A DNA stretch of 64,000 nucleotides from Leptospirales bacterium. GTDB lineage: Bacteria; Spirochaetota; Leptospiria; Leptospirales; Leptonemataceae. The position numbers and the translations under genes are program-made. Below the pieces are notes generated by a model. The model did not search any database, had not been told where the DNA came from, and saw only the letters and a list, made by a program, of their open reading frames with translations. The stretch lies in NCBI GenBank assembly GCA_016788865.1, contig JAEUSB010000017.1:62001-126000 (forward strand). The letters run 5' to 3'. Positions 51,243 to 59,137 of the stretch are shown piece by piece; position 1 is the stretch's first letter; every line of letters begins with the position of its first letter.

Positions 51243-52220
51243 ATGCCGGAAGTATTGGAGAGACCTGTCCCGAGGCAGCGCCGGAAGCGCGGCCATCTTG
51301 AAGCGATGCCGGAAGGCCGTCCCAGGCTTTTCGCGGAGCGTCCCGGGCAGGTAAGGCTCATTCCTTGCAATGCCTGTGGCGGCATGCAGTTTACCCGACT
51401 CTTTGAAAAGGAATCGTCTCTGCGTGAAACATTCCAGGTAGTGCGATGCAAATGCGGGCTGGTCCAGGTCAACCCGCAGCCGGACTTGAAGGCCGTCATG
51501 CCTTACTACGCCGAGTCCTATTTCAAAAAGCGCACGGATCGAGGGTATGATAACTACTTTTCTGAGGCTCTTCGTGACGAAATTCGGCGGGTCTTTACGC
51601 TGAACCTCATGGACCTGAAATTTTTCGAATATGAGGCGAAGGCCCTCGAGTCCGGGAACAATCGTTCCCTCGACGTTGGTTGCGCAGCGGGATATTTCGT
51701 GGAGTACATGCGGGAACGGTCCTGGCGAGCGCAAGGCATTGAGCTTTCGCGGGCAGCCGGAACAGTGGCCAGGAAACGCGGATTGGACGTAACGATAGGC
51801 GATTTTCTTACAAGTGCTGAGATGATTCCCTCCACTTACGACGTGGTCTCGTTCTGGGCCTCAATTGAGCATATGCACGATCCCGCACGGGTGCTACGGC
51901 GTGCCCATGAAATCTTGCGTCCAGGTGGTCGCATGTTGCTTTCCACCTGTCGCTATGGCATTCTTGCAAGAATCCGTGGAAAGGCCTGGCGGTATATGAA
52001 CGTGCCTGAACATTTGTATTTCTTTACTCTGCGCGGGCTGGCAAAGATGGCCCGTAAGGTCGGATTTCGAGTGGTCAAGACGGTCACCTACGGGTCCGGG
52101 ATGACAACGAAGAAGGACGCCGGCAGGGTCTATGAGACTATAAAGCGCTACGCCGATCCTACCGTTAAGTTCTTGAATCAAGGGGACATGATGGCGCTCC
52201 ACCTTGAAAAAATGAGTTGA
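51243..52220 (+). CDS. Class I SAM-dependent methyltransferase with N-terminal zinc-ribbon-like motif
   Basis: Encodes 325 residues from the ATG at 51243; an in-frame TTG at 51213 is also possible and neither has a strong ribosome-binding site. A Cys-Asn-Ala-Cys-Gly-Gly and Cys-Lys-Cys-Gly pair (near 40-72) resembles a zinc ribbon, followed by a Rossmann methyltransferase with Leu-Asp-Val-Gly-Cys-Ala-Ala-Gly-Tyr-Phe near 141-150. The later Ser-Phe-Trp-Ala-Ser-Ile-Glu-His and Leu-Arg-Pro-Gly-Gly motifs belong to the small-molecule (Methyltransf_23-like) type. The substrate is unknown, perhaps a sugar or lipid. It heads a plus-strand set. Confidence 0.85.
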   Translation: MPEVLERPVPRQRRKRGHLEAMPEGRPRLFAERPGQVRLIPCNACGGMQFTRLFEKESSLRETFQVVRCKCGLVQVNPQPDLKAVMPYYAESYFKKRTDRGYDNYFSEALRDEIRRVFTLNLMDLKFFEYEAKALESGNNRSLDVGCAAGYFVEYMRERSWRAQGIELSRAAGTVARKRGLDVTIGDFLTSAEMIPSTYDVVSFWASIEHMHDPARVLRRAHEILRPGGRMLLSTCRYGILARIRGKAWRYMNVPEHLYFFTLRGLAKMARKVGFRVVKTVTYGSGMTTKKDAGRVYETIKRYADPTVKFLNQGDMMALHLEKMS

Positions 52221-52253
52221 TTTTCTTTTGAGAGCTTCGCTGGATACCTAGCC

Positions 52254-53033
52254 TTGAAGATTCCGCTAGAAGACCTACGTAGAGAGATTCCAAAATCAGT
52301 AGAGAAGAGCAAGATTCTCAGTCTGGTCACGTACGCTTTGTCGGACTACGGCGAAGAGGTTTTGAAAATACTAGTTGGTTCTATACTAACTCGCTTCAAT
52401 CGCAGTGATCTGTTCGATATCGTATACACGGCGGCCAAGGAACTGGTTGTAAACGCGACAAAAGCCAATCTCAAGCGCGCGCTCTTTCAGAAGCTAAACC
52501 TCGACATTGCGGACCCGGATCAATATAAGACAGGGATGGACTATTTTCGCGGGGCCCTTACCGAAGAGAAACTGCGCGGTTACAAGCAGACTTTTAAAGA
52601 TTTCAATCTTCCAGTTGTCGCAACGTTATACTACTCGCCGGATGTAATTCACATCAAAGTGAAGAATAACTTCCCGCTCCTCCCGGTTGAAGAAACCCGG
52701 ATCCGTGAAAAATTCAGACAGGCAACCAGCTTCACCAGTCTGTTGGATTTCTTCATGGAGCATGGTGACGACACAGAAGGGGCTGGCCTCGGTCTGACTA
52801 TGGTGGGAATCTTACTCGATGAATCAGGCGTTGATCGCCATGCCTTTACGCTTTACTCCAGCCAGAAATATGGGGAAACAGTTGCCCGCCTTGAGATCCC
52901 ACTTTCGCCGGACTACGTTTCGCGGCGCAAAGTGTTTGAGGCAGAATTGCAAGAGAAGGGCATTCCTCCGGATGCGCTTAGATCGGACTTTGACTACAAC
53001 TACAAGCAGTTTACGCGAAATCGTGCTCGCTGA
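52254..53033 (+). CDS. HATPase-like protein with altered metal/ATP box
   Basis: Encodes 259 residues. A helical N-terminus (about 1-60) is followed by a GHKL-type ATPase fold with Ala-Lys-Glu-Leu-Val-Val-Asn-Ala-Thr-Lys-Ala (N-box) near 62-72 and Glu-Gly-Ala-Gly-Leu-Gly-Leu-Thr (G2 box). The G1 box, normally Asp-x-Gly-x-Gly, reads Lys-Asn-Asn-Phe-Pro-Leu here, so the key Asp is missing. There is no receiver or phospho-acceptor domain. It may be an anti-sigma-like or signalling ATPase, or an inactive binding protein. The start is TTG at 52254 without a clear ribosome-binding site, so the exact start is uncertain. Confidence 0.72.
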   Translation: MKIPLEDLRREIPKSVEKSKILSLVTYALSDYGEEVLKILVGSILTRFNRSDLFDIVYTAAKELVVNATKANLKRALFQKLNLDIADPDQYKTGMDYFRGALTEEKLRGYKQTFKDFNLPVVATLYYSPDVIHIKVKNNFPLLPVEETRIREKFRQATSFTSLLDFFMEHGDDTEGAGLGLTMVGILLDESGVDRHAFTLYSSQKYGETVARLEIPLSPDYVSRRKVFEAELQEKGIPPDALRSDFDYNYKQFTRNRAR

Positions 53034-53039
53034 GTTTCC

Positions 53040-54128
53040 GTGGCTTCGGGAACGGAAAGAAAAGTCTGGATCCAGCTCGGGGCCGGTTCACTTGATCGCT
53101 TAGAGATTCGTAAAGAAACTCTCCCGCCACCCCAACCTGGCCAGGCTCGGATTCGGATCCGCGCAATTGGACTGAACTTTGCGGATGTGTTTGCATGTCT
53201 CGGGCTATACTCGGCTACGCCACGAGGGGATTTTATTCCGGGGCTTGAGTTCTCGGGTGAGGTGGAAGCCCTCAGTGATACTCCGTCGAGGAAGAAGGCA
53301 GGCTTCAAGAAAGGGGATCGCGTAATGGGCCTGATTCGGTTTGGAGCATACGCAACTCACTTGAACGCGGACCTTCGATACCTGTACAAGATTCCTCGAG
53401 AATGGTCGTTTGAGCAAGGCGCGGCATTCCTTGCACAGGGCCTAACGGCCCAGTATGCGATAGCCCATCTGGGACATGTGCGCCGCGAGGAAACCGTTCT
53501 GGTTCAGTCCGCGGCCGGTGGCGTGGGGTTGCTCTCACTCTTCATTCTAAAGTGGATTGGGGCGCGAGCAATTGCAGTCGTTGGAAATCCTGAAAAGGCT
53601 TCCATGCTATCAGAAAGAATGAATCTTCCCTCCGGGGACATTATTGTTCGTCAGAAGGGATCCTTCGCGCAGCTCTTGCACGAGGCTGCCCCGGATGGCG
53701 TGGACGTAATCCTCGACGCAGTTTATGGAAAGTATTTCAAAGCTCAATACAATGCGCTTCGCGCGGGCGGACGCTATGTTCTATTTGGCGCGGCTGATTT
53801 GATGCCATCCGGGTCTTCCGTAAACTATGCTACTCTTGGCATTAAGTATTTGAGTCGCCCCCGAATTGACCCCCTTCAAATGATTTCTGAAAACAAAAGT
53901 CTGCTTGCCTTCAACCTGATATGGCTCTGGGATCGAATTGATTTCCTGCGCGATATGTTCGAAGATATGATGAAGTTGCCCTGGAAATCGCAACCACCGA
54001 TAGTTGGGCGGACTTTTTCCTTTGAGGAAGTACCCAGCGCAATGCGATTTTTTCAAAGTGGCAAGAGTGTGGGAAAAGTGGTAATCAAGCCGGCTTCCGA
54101 CACCGGTAGAGCGCACCGGGTCCCGTGA
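53040..54128 (+). CDS. Zinc-free medium-chain dehydrogenase/reductase (quinone oxidoreductase/VAT1-like)
   Basis: Encodes 362 residues of MDR fold. Gly-Leu-Asn-Phe-Ala-Asp-Val-Phe-Ala-Cys near 45 and Val-Gln-Ser-Ala-Ala-Gly-Gly-Val-Gly (near 156-164) mark the NADPH-binding site. There is no catalytic Cys/His zinc set, as in quinone oxidoreductases and VAT-1 proteins. It would use NADPH to reduce quinones or enones in the cytoplasm. The GTG start is six bases after the HATPase-like gene and the end overlaps the next gene by four bases (GTGA). Confidence 0.9.
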   Translation: MASGTERKVWIQLGAGSLDRLEIRKETLPPPQPGQARIRIRAIGLNFADVFACLGLYSATPRGDFIPGLEFSGEVEALSDTPSRKKAGFKKGDRVMGLIRFGAYATHLNADLRYLYKIPREWSFEQGAAFLAQGLTAQYAIAHLGHVRREETVLVQSAAGGVGLLSLFILKWIGARAIAVVGNPEKASMLSERMNLPSGDIIVRQKGSFAQLLHEAAPDGVDVILDAVYGKYFKAQYNALRAGGRYVLFGAADLMPSGSSVNYATLGIKYLSRPRIDPLQMISENKSLLAFNLIWLWDRIDFLRDMFEDMMKLPWKSQPPIVGRTFSFEEVPSAMRFFQSGKSVGKVVIKPASDTGRAHRVP

Positions 54129-55024
54129 AACCAGATTGCGATGTAATTATTGTAGGCGCCGGAATGGCCGGAATGACGGCCGCGCTCTGGGCTAACCGAC
54201 TGGGTCTATCATCTATTGTGCTTGAAGCTGCGGCGGAGCCGGGTGGGCAACTTGCGGGCATACAAGACAAACTGATTGATTTCCCGGGCTTTTCTGAAAA
54301 CGGTTCAGACCTGGCAAAGACGTTATACGATCAAGTCTTACGCGGTAATTCAAAGATCCAATTGGCAACGCCCGCTTTGAAGCTGGATCCGGCTGCCTGT
54401 GTGATTGAAAGCAACTCAGGAGCCGTGCGGGGACGGGCAATTGTAATTTCAACTGGATTGCGCCGCCGCAGGATTCCTCGGCTGGAGTCACTTTCAGAGT
54501 CATTCGTTTTCTACACATCACAGCCGCGAGAATCTTTTAGCGGAGACCGGCTGCTAATTCTCGGAGGTGGAGACGGAGCGGTCGAAAACGCATTGCTCCT
54601 TGCGCGGCAATGGCAGAAGATCTCATTGGTACACCGTAGCGCTTTGCGTGCCAGGCCCGCCCTGTTGGCGCAACTGTCGCAACATTCAAATGTTGAGACA
54701 ATCTTGAACTCTACCCTGGAGAACATAGTAGGCAATCGAGTTGAAATACAAACCCCTGCGGGCGCCCGAGATCTGGTTGTGGATCGAATCCTTGTGAAGA
54801 TTGGCTTTGAGGCGGACAGTTCGCTGATCGCTACACTGGGATATGACTCCGGTACGTTCGCCCGAGTGTCAGCTGAGCAGGAGCTGTTATACCCGGACGG
54901 CAAGGTTGTCCCACAGGTCTGGGTCGCAGGTGACGTTTGCACCAGGATGGATCCCTCGCTCGTAGTTGCGGCCGGTCAGGCCTGCATCGCACTTCGGTCC
55001 ATCGAGCGGCAATTGCGTCCATAG
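54125..55024 (+). CDS. Thioredoxin-reductase-like flavoprotein without redox CxxC
   Basis: Encodes 299 residues with the two-dinucleotide fold: FAD motif Gly-Ala-Gly-Met-Ala-Gly-Met near 11-17, Glu-Pro-Gly-Gly-Gln-Leu near 38-43, NADPH motif Gly-Gly-Gly-Asp-Gly-Ala-Val-Glu-Asn near 142-150 and a C-terminal Val-Ala-Gly-Asp-Val-Cys. The Cys-x-x-Cys disulfide of true thioredoxin reductases is absent, so it is more likely a ferredoxin- or flavodoxin-NADP reductase or another TrxR-like oxidoreductase. It is translationally coupled to the quinone-reductase-like gene (GTGA). Confidence 0.88.
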   Translation: MKPDCDVIIVGAGMAGMTAALWANRLGLSSIVLEAAAEPGGQLAGIQDKLIDFPGFSENGSDLAKTLYDQVLRGNSKIQLATPALKLDPAACVIESNSGAVRGRAIVISTGLRRRRIPRLESLSESFVFYTSQPRESFSGDRLLILGGGDGAVENALLLARQWQKISLVHRSALRARPALLAQLSQHSNVETILNSTLENIVGNRVEIQTPAGARDLVVDRILVKIGFEADSSLIATLGYDSGTFARVSAEQELLYPDGKVVPQVWVAGDVCTRMDPSLVVAAGQACIALRSIERQLRP

Positions 55025-55126
55025 GCGCACCGGGGGTGTTCGCGATATCGAGATTGGATTCCGGGTTTGGCTCACGAAATACACATTCGGAATTGACTCG
55101 TACTACCAGGAAATCAACCTCTGATC

Positions 55127-56380
55127 ATGTCTGAGGAACGCACCGGCGAAATTGATTTCGCGTCCGCACGGGAACAGATCGAGAAGGCAGCAGAAGGGAT
55201 AGGCGCCCAGGAACTTCCGCAACTCAGTTTCGAGAAAGGGGAGACTAGATTTGCGTTCAGCCCACGGGCCCTGGACAAGGCGCTTGTTTACGATGCGGTA
55301 GAAACAATCAAGACTTACATCGAGAACATTCGTGTTCACACGTTTGAATCGGGCTTCCTTGTGCTGCAGGGCATGGGCGATATGTTTTCACCACGGGCTA
55401 TCACAGGTGGAACCAAGTATAAGTTTCTGAACGTCGGGGGTACTCCCAGAATCGAAGTAACGTGTAGAGGGAATCTGATACAGGAAGAGATCCAGGTTTG
55501 CACTGCGCTATTCAAACTTTTTCATGCAGGTAATTCCGCTCAGGATCCTCTCTCCGTGTTAAGCGAGTTAGGGGCTCAAGTTCACAAGCCAGGTCCGGAA
55601 ACTTCTGAAGATCCCTGGAGCTGGATTGCGGGCTACGAGCAAACCAAAACGGAAGTTCAGGAAAGTGTCGTGATGCCTCTCAAGAACGCCGATATGTTTC
55701 GATCTGTGGCGAAACTTGCGCGTGGATCAGACCAGGGCGTAATGCCAAGGGCCATCCTGTTCGAAGGGCCCCCTGGAGTTGGAAAGACGACCATGGCCCG
55801 AATCATTGCCGCGGACACAGGAATCCCGCTTGTCTATGTCCCAATTGAAAATATTCTCAGCAAGTACTACGGGGAGTCTTCGCAGAACCTGTCTCGCATC
55901 TTTGATGCGGCAGCTCAGCTGAATCAAGTTATTCTTTTTCTGGATGAGATCGATTCACTGGCGGGAAGCCGTGAGGAAGGTTTGTTCGAGGCTACACGAC
56001 GTGTCCTGTCCGTTTTGCTTAGAAAGATTGATGGATTTGACACGCGCGACGGAGTTTTAACGTTAGGCGCTACAAATCGCTCCCAGGATCTGGATCATGC
56101 TCTCCTGTCTCGATTTGATCACACCATACGCTTTCCGCTTCCAGGTCGCGAAGAGATTCGCGCAATATTCAGGAACTACGCCAGGCATCTGAAGTCGGAG
56201 GAGCTAATCGACCTGGGTCTGGCATGCGAGGGAATGTCAGGCAGAAATATCCGTGATATTTGCGAGTATGCGGAGCGGCGGCATGCGAGGTTGCTTCTGG
56301 CCTCGGGTGCTCAGCCCTCACCTCCTCCGGTCTCTTTGTACATCGAAGTGGCAAGAACCCGTCAGTCCAACAGTCAATAG
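55127..56380 (+). CDS. AAA-family ATPase with unrecognised N-terminal domain
   Basis: Encodes 417 residues. A globular N-terminal domain (about 1-155) shows no motif that I know. The AAA module (about 165-400) has Walker A Gly-Pro-Pro-Gly-Val-Gly-Lys-Thr, a Tyr-Tyr-Gly-Glu-Ser pore-type segment, Walker B Leu-Phe-Leu-Asp-Glu-Ile-Asp-Ser, sensor 1 Ala-Thr-Asn-Arg and Leu-Leu-Ser-Arg-Phe-Asp near the arginine-finger position. This is the classic Vps4/FtsH-type AAA clade rather than ClpA or MoxR. Without a protease domain it would be an unfoldase or remodeller. It lies 102 bases after the flavoprotein gene and 13 bases before osmC. Confidence 0.88.
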   Translation: MSEERTGEIDFASAREQIEKAAEGIGAQELPQLSFEKGETRFAFSPRALDKALVYDAVETIKTYIENIRVHTFESGFLVLQGMGDMFSPRAITGGTKYKFLNVGGTPRIEVTCRGNLIQEEIQVCTALFKLFHAGNSAQDPLSVLSELGAQVHKPGPETSEDPWSWIAGYEQTKTEVQESVVMPLKNADMFRSVAKLARGSDQGVMPRAILFEGPPGVGKTTMARIIAADTGIPLVYVPIENILSKYYGESSQNLSRIFDAAAQLNQVILFLDEIDSLAGSREEGLFEATRRVLSVLLRKIDGFDTRDGVLTLGATNRSQDLDHALLSRFDHTIRFPLPGREEIRAIFRNYARHLKSEELIDLGLACEGMSGRNIRDICEYAERRHARLLLASGAQPSPPPVSLYIEVARTRQSNSQ

Positions 56381-56393
56381 AGAGGAAACGTAT

Positions 56394-56780
56394 ATGTCAG
56401 AAGTAAAAGTCCATCGAGGCGGCGGAAAGGTAAACCAGACTGTTGAGGTTGGCGTGCATCGCCTGGTCGCGGACGAGCCCGTCACAAATGGTGGCGAGGA
56501 TACCGGGCCCGCTCCTCATGATTTCCTTGCAATTGCACTCGGAACCTGCACAGCCATTACGCTACGAATGTACTCGCAACACAAACAGTGGCCACTTGAG
56601 GACGCAGAAGTTACTGTCACAGTCAGCAAGGAGTCAGACTCAACTCGCCTTAACCGAACCATTCGGTTTGTGGGTGATTTGGATGATGCCCAGAAGGCGC
56701 GTCTATTAGCCGTTGCGAATCAATGTCCTGTCCACAAGACTTTGTCCGGGAAGATTGAGATTGTTACAAATGCTCTGTAG
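56394..56780 (+). CDS. OsmC-family peroxidase-like protein
   Basis: Encodes 128 residues from the ATG at 56394, with an AGAGGA site; earlier starts would read into the AAA gene. OsmC/Ohr-like proteins reduce organic hydroperoxides through two Cys. Here the first Cys is in Gly-Thr-Cys-Thr-Ala-Ile-Thr (near 61) and the second in Asn-Gln-Cys-Pro-Val-His-Lys-Thr-Leu (near 111). It follows the AAA ATPase closely, so the two may be induced together by envelope or oxidative stress. Confidence 0.92.
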   Translation: MSEVKVHRGGGKVNQTVEVGVHRLVADEPVTNGGEDTGPAPHDFLAIALGTCTAITLRMYSQHKQWPLEDAEVTVTVSKESDSTRLNRTIRFVGDLDDAQKARLLAVANQCPVHKTLSGKIEIVTNAL

Positions 56781-56959
56781 CCACGGGGCATCGTGAACGA
56801 GCCAGTTCTATGATGCGAGTGACGCGCGGATCGTCTGCGTGTGCTTGAGCTTCTTCTGCGAGCGTAATGGCTCGGCGCGGTTCACCTAACGCCATCCTCT
56901 GAACCCAGCTTCCCCAATTTGAGAAATCTCGTATGGAGCTTTTCTGCAGTAAGAGTGGA

Positions 56960-57112
56960 CGGGAAACCCGGGGGTAAAAATCATGGCATTGCATCGACCA
57001 AATCCGGGTTCTCTTCCCCCAGAATACCCGGAACCCCTTCTGAATGGAAGGGGGCGATGCTTCGCATGAACACTCTTCCTGCCCCGGTTTCCCCCAACCG
57101 GGGCCTTTTTTT
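56960..57112 (+). ncRNA. Candidate small structured RNA
   Basis: Four hairpins line up: CGGG/CCCG (56960-56970), CCGGGT/ACCCGG (57004-57009 with 57026-57031), CCCCTTC/GAAGGGG (57034-57040 with 57047-57053) and the terminal GCCCCGGTT/AACCGGGGC stem with T tract. None looks like a tRNA or a known RNA family from the sequence alone. The nearest upstream gene ends 180 bases before, so this could be an sRNA, or simply the 3' untranslated end of the osmC transcript. I saw no clear promoter. Confidence 0.35.
57081..57112 (+). terminator. Strong rho-independent terminator
   Basis: GCCCCGGTT (57081-57089) pairs perfectly with AACCGGGGC (57096-57104) and is followed by TTTTTTT (57106-57112). It faces the end of the minus-strand HAD gene, which stops at 57115. 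Confidence 0.9.
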
Positions 57113-57114
57113 GT

Positions 57115-57765
57115 TCAAATTTGGCGGTTATGGGCGGGGGCATCGGGAAAGGCAGCCAGCCATTTCAAGAGCTCACTTGCATTCTTGAAAAGGTGCGGAT
57201 GCCATCCGGCTCTGCTCGGTTCGATCAGATTTTCCGCGCGATCATCAATGAAGAAGACCTGGTCCTCTCCGGTGATGTTCAACGCGCGCGCCACTCTGGC
57301 ATAATAGTCCGGAAACGGTTTTCTCACTCCGAGTTCGCTTGAAAAAAATCTGTGATGAAATAGGTCGCTGAGTTCCGGTCTGAGTCGTAGAACCTCTGTG
57401 AACCAGGGGCTGTAATTAGACACAAGTGCAAGCCGACCGCTTTTCTTCAGATTCGTCAGAGCCTCCGCCATCCCCGTCTTGAATGCAATGGGTCTGCTGT
57501 ATAGATGCTCTTTGATCCGAGCAGGATGAATTAGCCGGGAGCGGGTCTCTGGATGAAGTGTCTTTCTATAGAAGACATCAAAATATTCTTCCTCCGAAAT
57601 CTGTCCGCATTCCCACGATTCGAAAGCTCCCGGCTCTCTGTAACTCCGCCATTCATGGAAGGGGATTTCCTGGAGAAGAGCTTGAATAGTCCCATGATAG
57701 GGATCTTCAACCACTGTGTCCATAAGGTCGAACAGGTAGTACCGCACCAGGCAATGAAAGAACAC
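57115..57765 (-). CDS. HAD-superfamily hydrolase
   Basis: Encodes 216 residues of HAD type IA with a helical cap (about 25-105). Motif I is Leu-Phe-Asp-Leu-Met-Asp-Thr-Val, with Asp12 as the nucleophile and Met in place of the usual acid/base Asp two residues on. This Asp-x-Met-Asp-Thr form is found in a branch with plant homologues. Motif II is Val-Ser-Asn-Tyr-Ser, motif III Val-Arg-Lys-Pro, motif IV Phe-Ile-Asp-Asp-Arg. The substrate is unknown. It is divergent from waaA. Confidence 0.88.
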   Translation of the reverse strand: MFFHCLVRYYLFDLMDTVVEDPYHGTIQALLQEIPFHEWRSYREPGAFESWECGQISEEEYFDVFYRKTLHPETRSRLIHPARIKEHLYSRPIAFKTGMAEALTNLKKSGRLALVSNYSPWFTEVLRLRPELSDLFHHRFFSSELGVRKPFPDYYARVARALNITGEDQVFFIDDRAENLIEPSRAGWHPHLFKNASELLKWLAAFPDAPAHNRQI

Positions 57766-57826
57766 AGACGCGCAACGGTCACGAATAAATTGACCCGGCC
57801 GAACGGGTTAGGAAACTCAGCTGTCC

Positions 57827-59137
57827 ATGTTCTATTTCATTTATAACGCAATTCTTTCCATACTCTGGCCGGTCTATGTCCTTTGCTCGATTCTAATGCC
57901 GGGACTTCGTGAATTTCGCAGGAGTAGGATAACGTTAGACGACTTTCCGGCCTTGAACCCGCAGGGAGCACCTCTCCTCTGGCTGCATGCGGCTTCGGTA
58001 GGGGAAATGGATCAAGCGCTCGCTGTGGCTCGTGAGTTTCGCCCCCTTCACCCAAAAGTGAGAATAGCTCTCAGCGTGTTTAGCTTGAGCGTAAAGAAAC
58101 TTGAGCATTCGGATGTAGACGTAATGTTTCGATTGCCTGTAGATTTCTATTGGTCATGGGCCAAGCTTTTACGGGCCCTGAAGCCCGGAGCTTTTGTTAC
58201 TTTTACGTGGGATGTATTCCCAAACCTTTTGCTGCATCTCAAGAAGAACCAAACTCCTGCGTTTCTGTCATGCGCCGCGCTCGCAGCCGATTCAAGTCGA
58301 CTGAGGTTCCCACTGCGTCCTTTAATGAAGCCAGTTTACAGAAAACTTTCGGGTATCGGTGTCGTGGATCAAAATAATCTGGAAAGATTTCAAATCCTCG
58401 CAAGTGCGGAGGACCGGCAACAGGATCAGTCAAAAGCCAACCAACGCTCGCGCGATTGGCCACGTGTTATGGTTACCGGGGACAGCCGGTACGATGCCAT
58501 TTTTCACCGGATTGAAAACGCAAAGCTATCGGATGAGATTGAACGGAAGTTGAAATCATCCTCCAGAAACTGGATCCTCGCTTCTACCTATGCTGCCTGT
58601 GACGACGTAATCCTGCCTCACCTGAAGGCAATCCTTGATGAATTTCGGGACCTGAATGTCCTGGTCTTTCCACACTTTGTCGACGAAAAGAGAATCCAAT
58701 CCATTGAAGCCAAAATACGAGAACAGAGCCTGAGTTACACACGGTTCTCTGATTCAACCCCCGGCAGAATATGCATAGTAGATCAGCTGGGAGTCCTGGC
58801 GCTTGCCTACCGTTATGCGGCATTTGCCTACGTGGGCGGCGGATTTCACCACCGGATTCACAATACGGGTGAGCCTGCCGCCTTTGCTCTGCCCATCTTA
58901 ACCGGGCCCAGAATCGAAACCAGTCCGGTCGCCTTGCTTTTAGAGGAGAAGGGTGCTCTTTCTCGAATAGATTCACAAACAATTGTGGATCGTGTGCGGG
59001 TCTTGATGAAAGACGATGCGCAAAGAGTAGCCACGGGAAGACGCGGGCAGCAAGCCCTGCAAAATGAGCGCGGCAGCGCGAAGAAGTTTGTGGCGGCGTT
59101 CCTGAGCGCGGTTTTTGCCGAGCAACCCCGGCGGTAA
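57827..59137 (+). CDS. waaA: 3-deoxy-D-manno-octulosonic acid transferase
   Basis: Encodes 436 residues, normal for WaaA (KdtA), the GT30 enzyme that transfers Kdo from CMP-Kdo to lipid IVA at the inner membrane. The N-terminal anchor (about 5-22), Leu-His-Ala-Ala-Ser-Val-Gly-Glu-Met (catalytic Glu, near 52-60), Phe-Thr-Trp-Asp-Val-Phe-Pro-Asn-Leu, and Gly-Gly-Gly-Phe-His-His-Arg-Ile-His-Asn near the C-terminus are typical. Its presence shows an LPS with Kdo. The conserved Glu-Pro-Ala-Ala-Phe-Ala-Leu-Pro-Ile segment is also present. Confidence 0.93.
   Translation: MFYFIYNAILSILWPVYVLCSILMPGLREFRRSRITLDDFPALNPQGAPLLWLHAASVGEMDQALAVAREFRPLHPKVRIALSVFSLSVKKLEHSDVDVMFRLPVDFYWSWAKLLRALKPGAFVTFTWDVFPNLLLHLKKNQTPAFLSCAALAADSSRLRFPLRPLMKPVYRKLSGIGVVDQNNLERFQILASAEDRQQDQSKANQRSRDWPRVMVTGDSRYDAIFHRIENAKLSDEIERKLKSSSRNWILASTYAACDDVILPHLKAILDEFRDLNVLVFPHFVDEKRIQSIEAKIREQSLSYTRFSDSTPGRICIVDQLGVLALAYRYAAFAYVGGGFHHRIHNTGEPAAFALPILTGPRIETSPVALLLEEKGALSRIDSQTIVDRVRVLMKDDAQRVATGRRGQQALQNERGSAKKFVAAFLSAVFAEQPRR

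Larger units (their letters stand above)
56781..57114. other. Intergenic region between osmC and the HAD gene
   Basis: This is a 334-base stretch with no strong gene. A minus-strand frame at 56764-56994 encodes about 76 residues whose end (Ala-Leu-Gly-Glu-Pro-Arg-Arg-Ala-Ile) resembles a TPR helix. It has no ribosome-binding site and overlaps osmC, so it could be a gene remnant. From about 56960 to 57112 the region carries several hairpins and ends in a strong terminator on the plus strand. Confidence 0.45.

Noticed and set aside
56764-56994. Minus-strand frame with a TPR-like end
   Set aside because: No ribosome-binding site, overlaps the osmC end and is only 76 residues; it may be a gene remnant but is not supportable as a gene.
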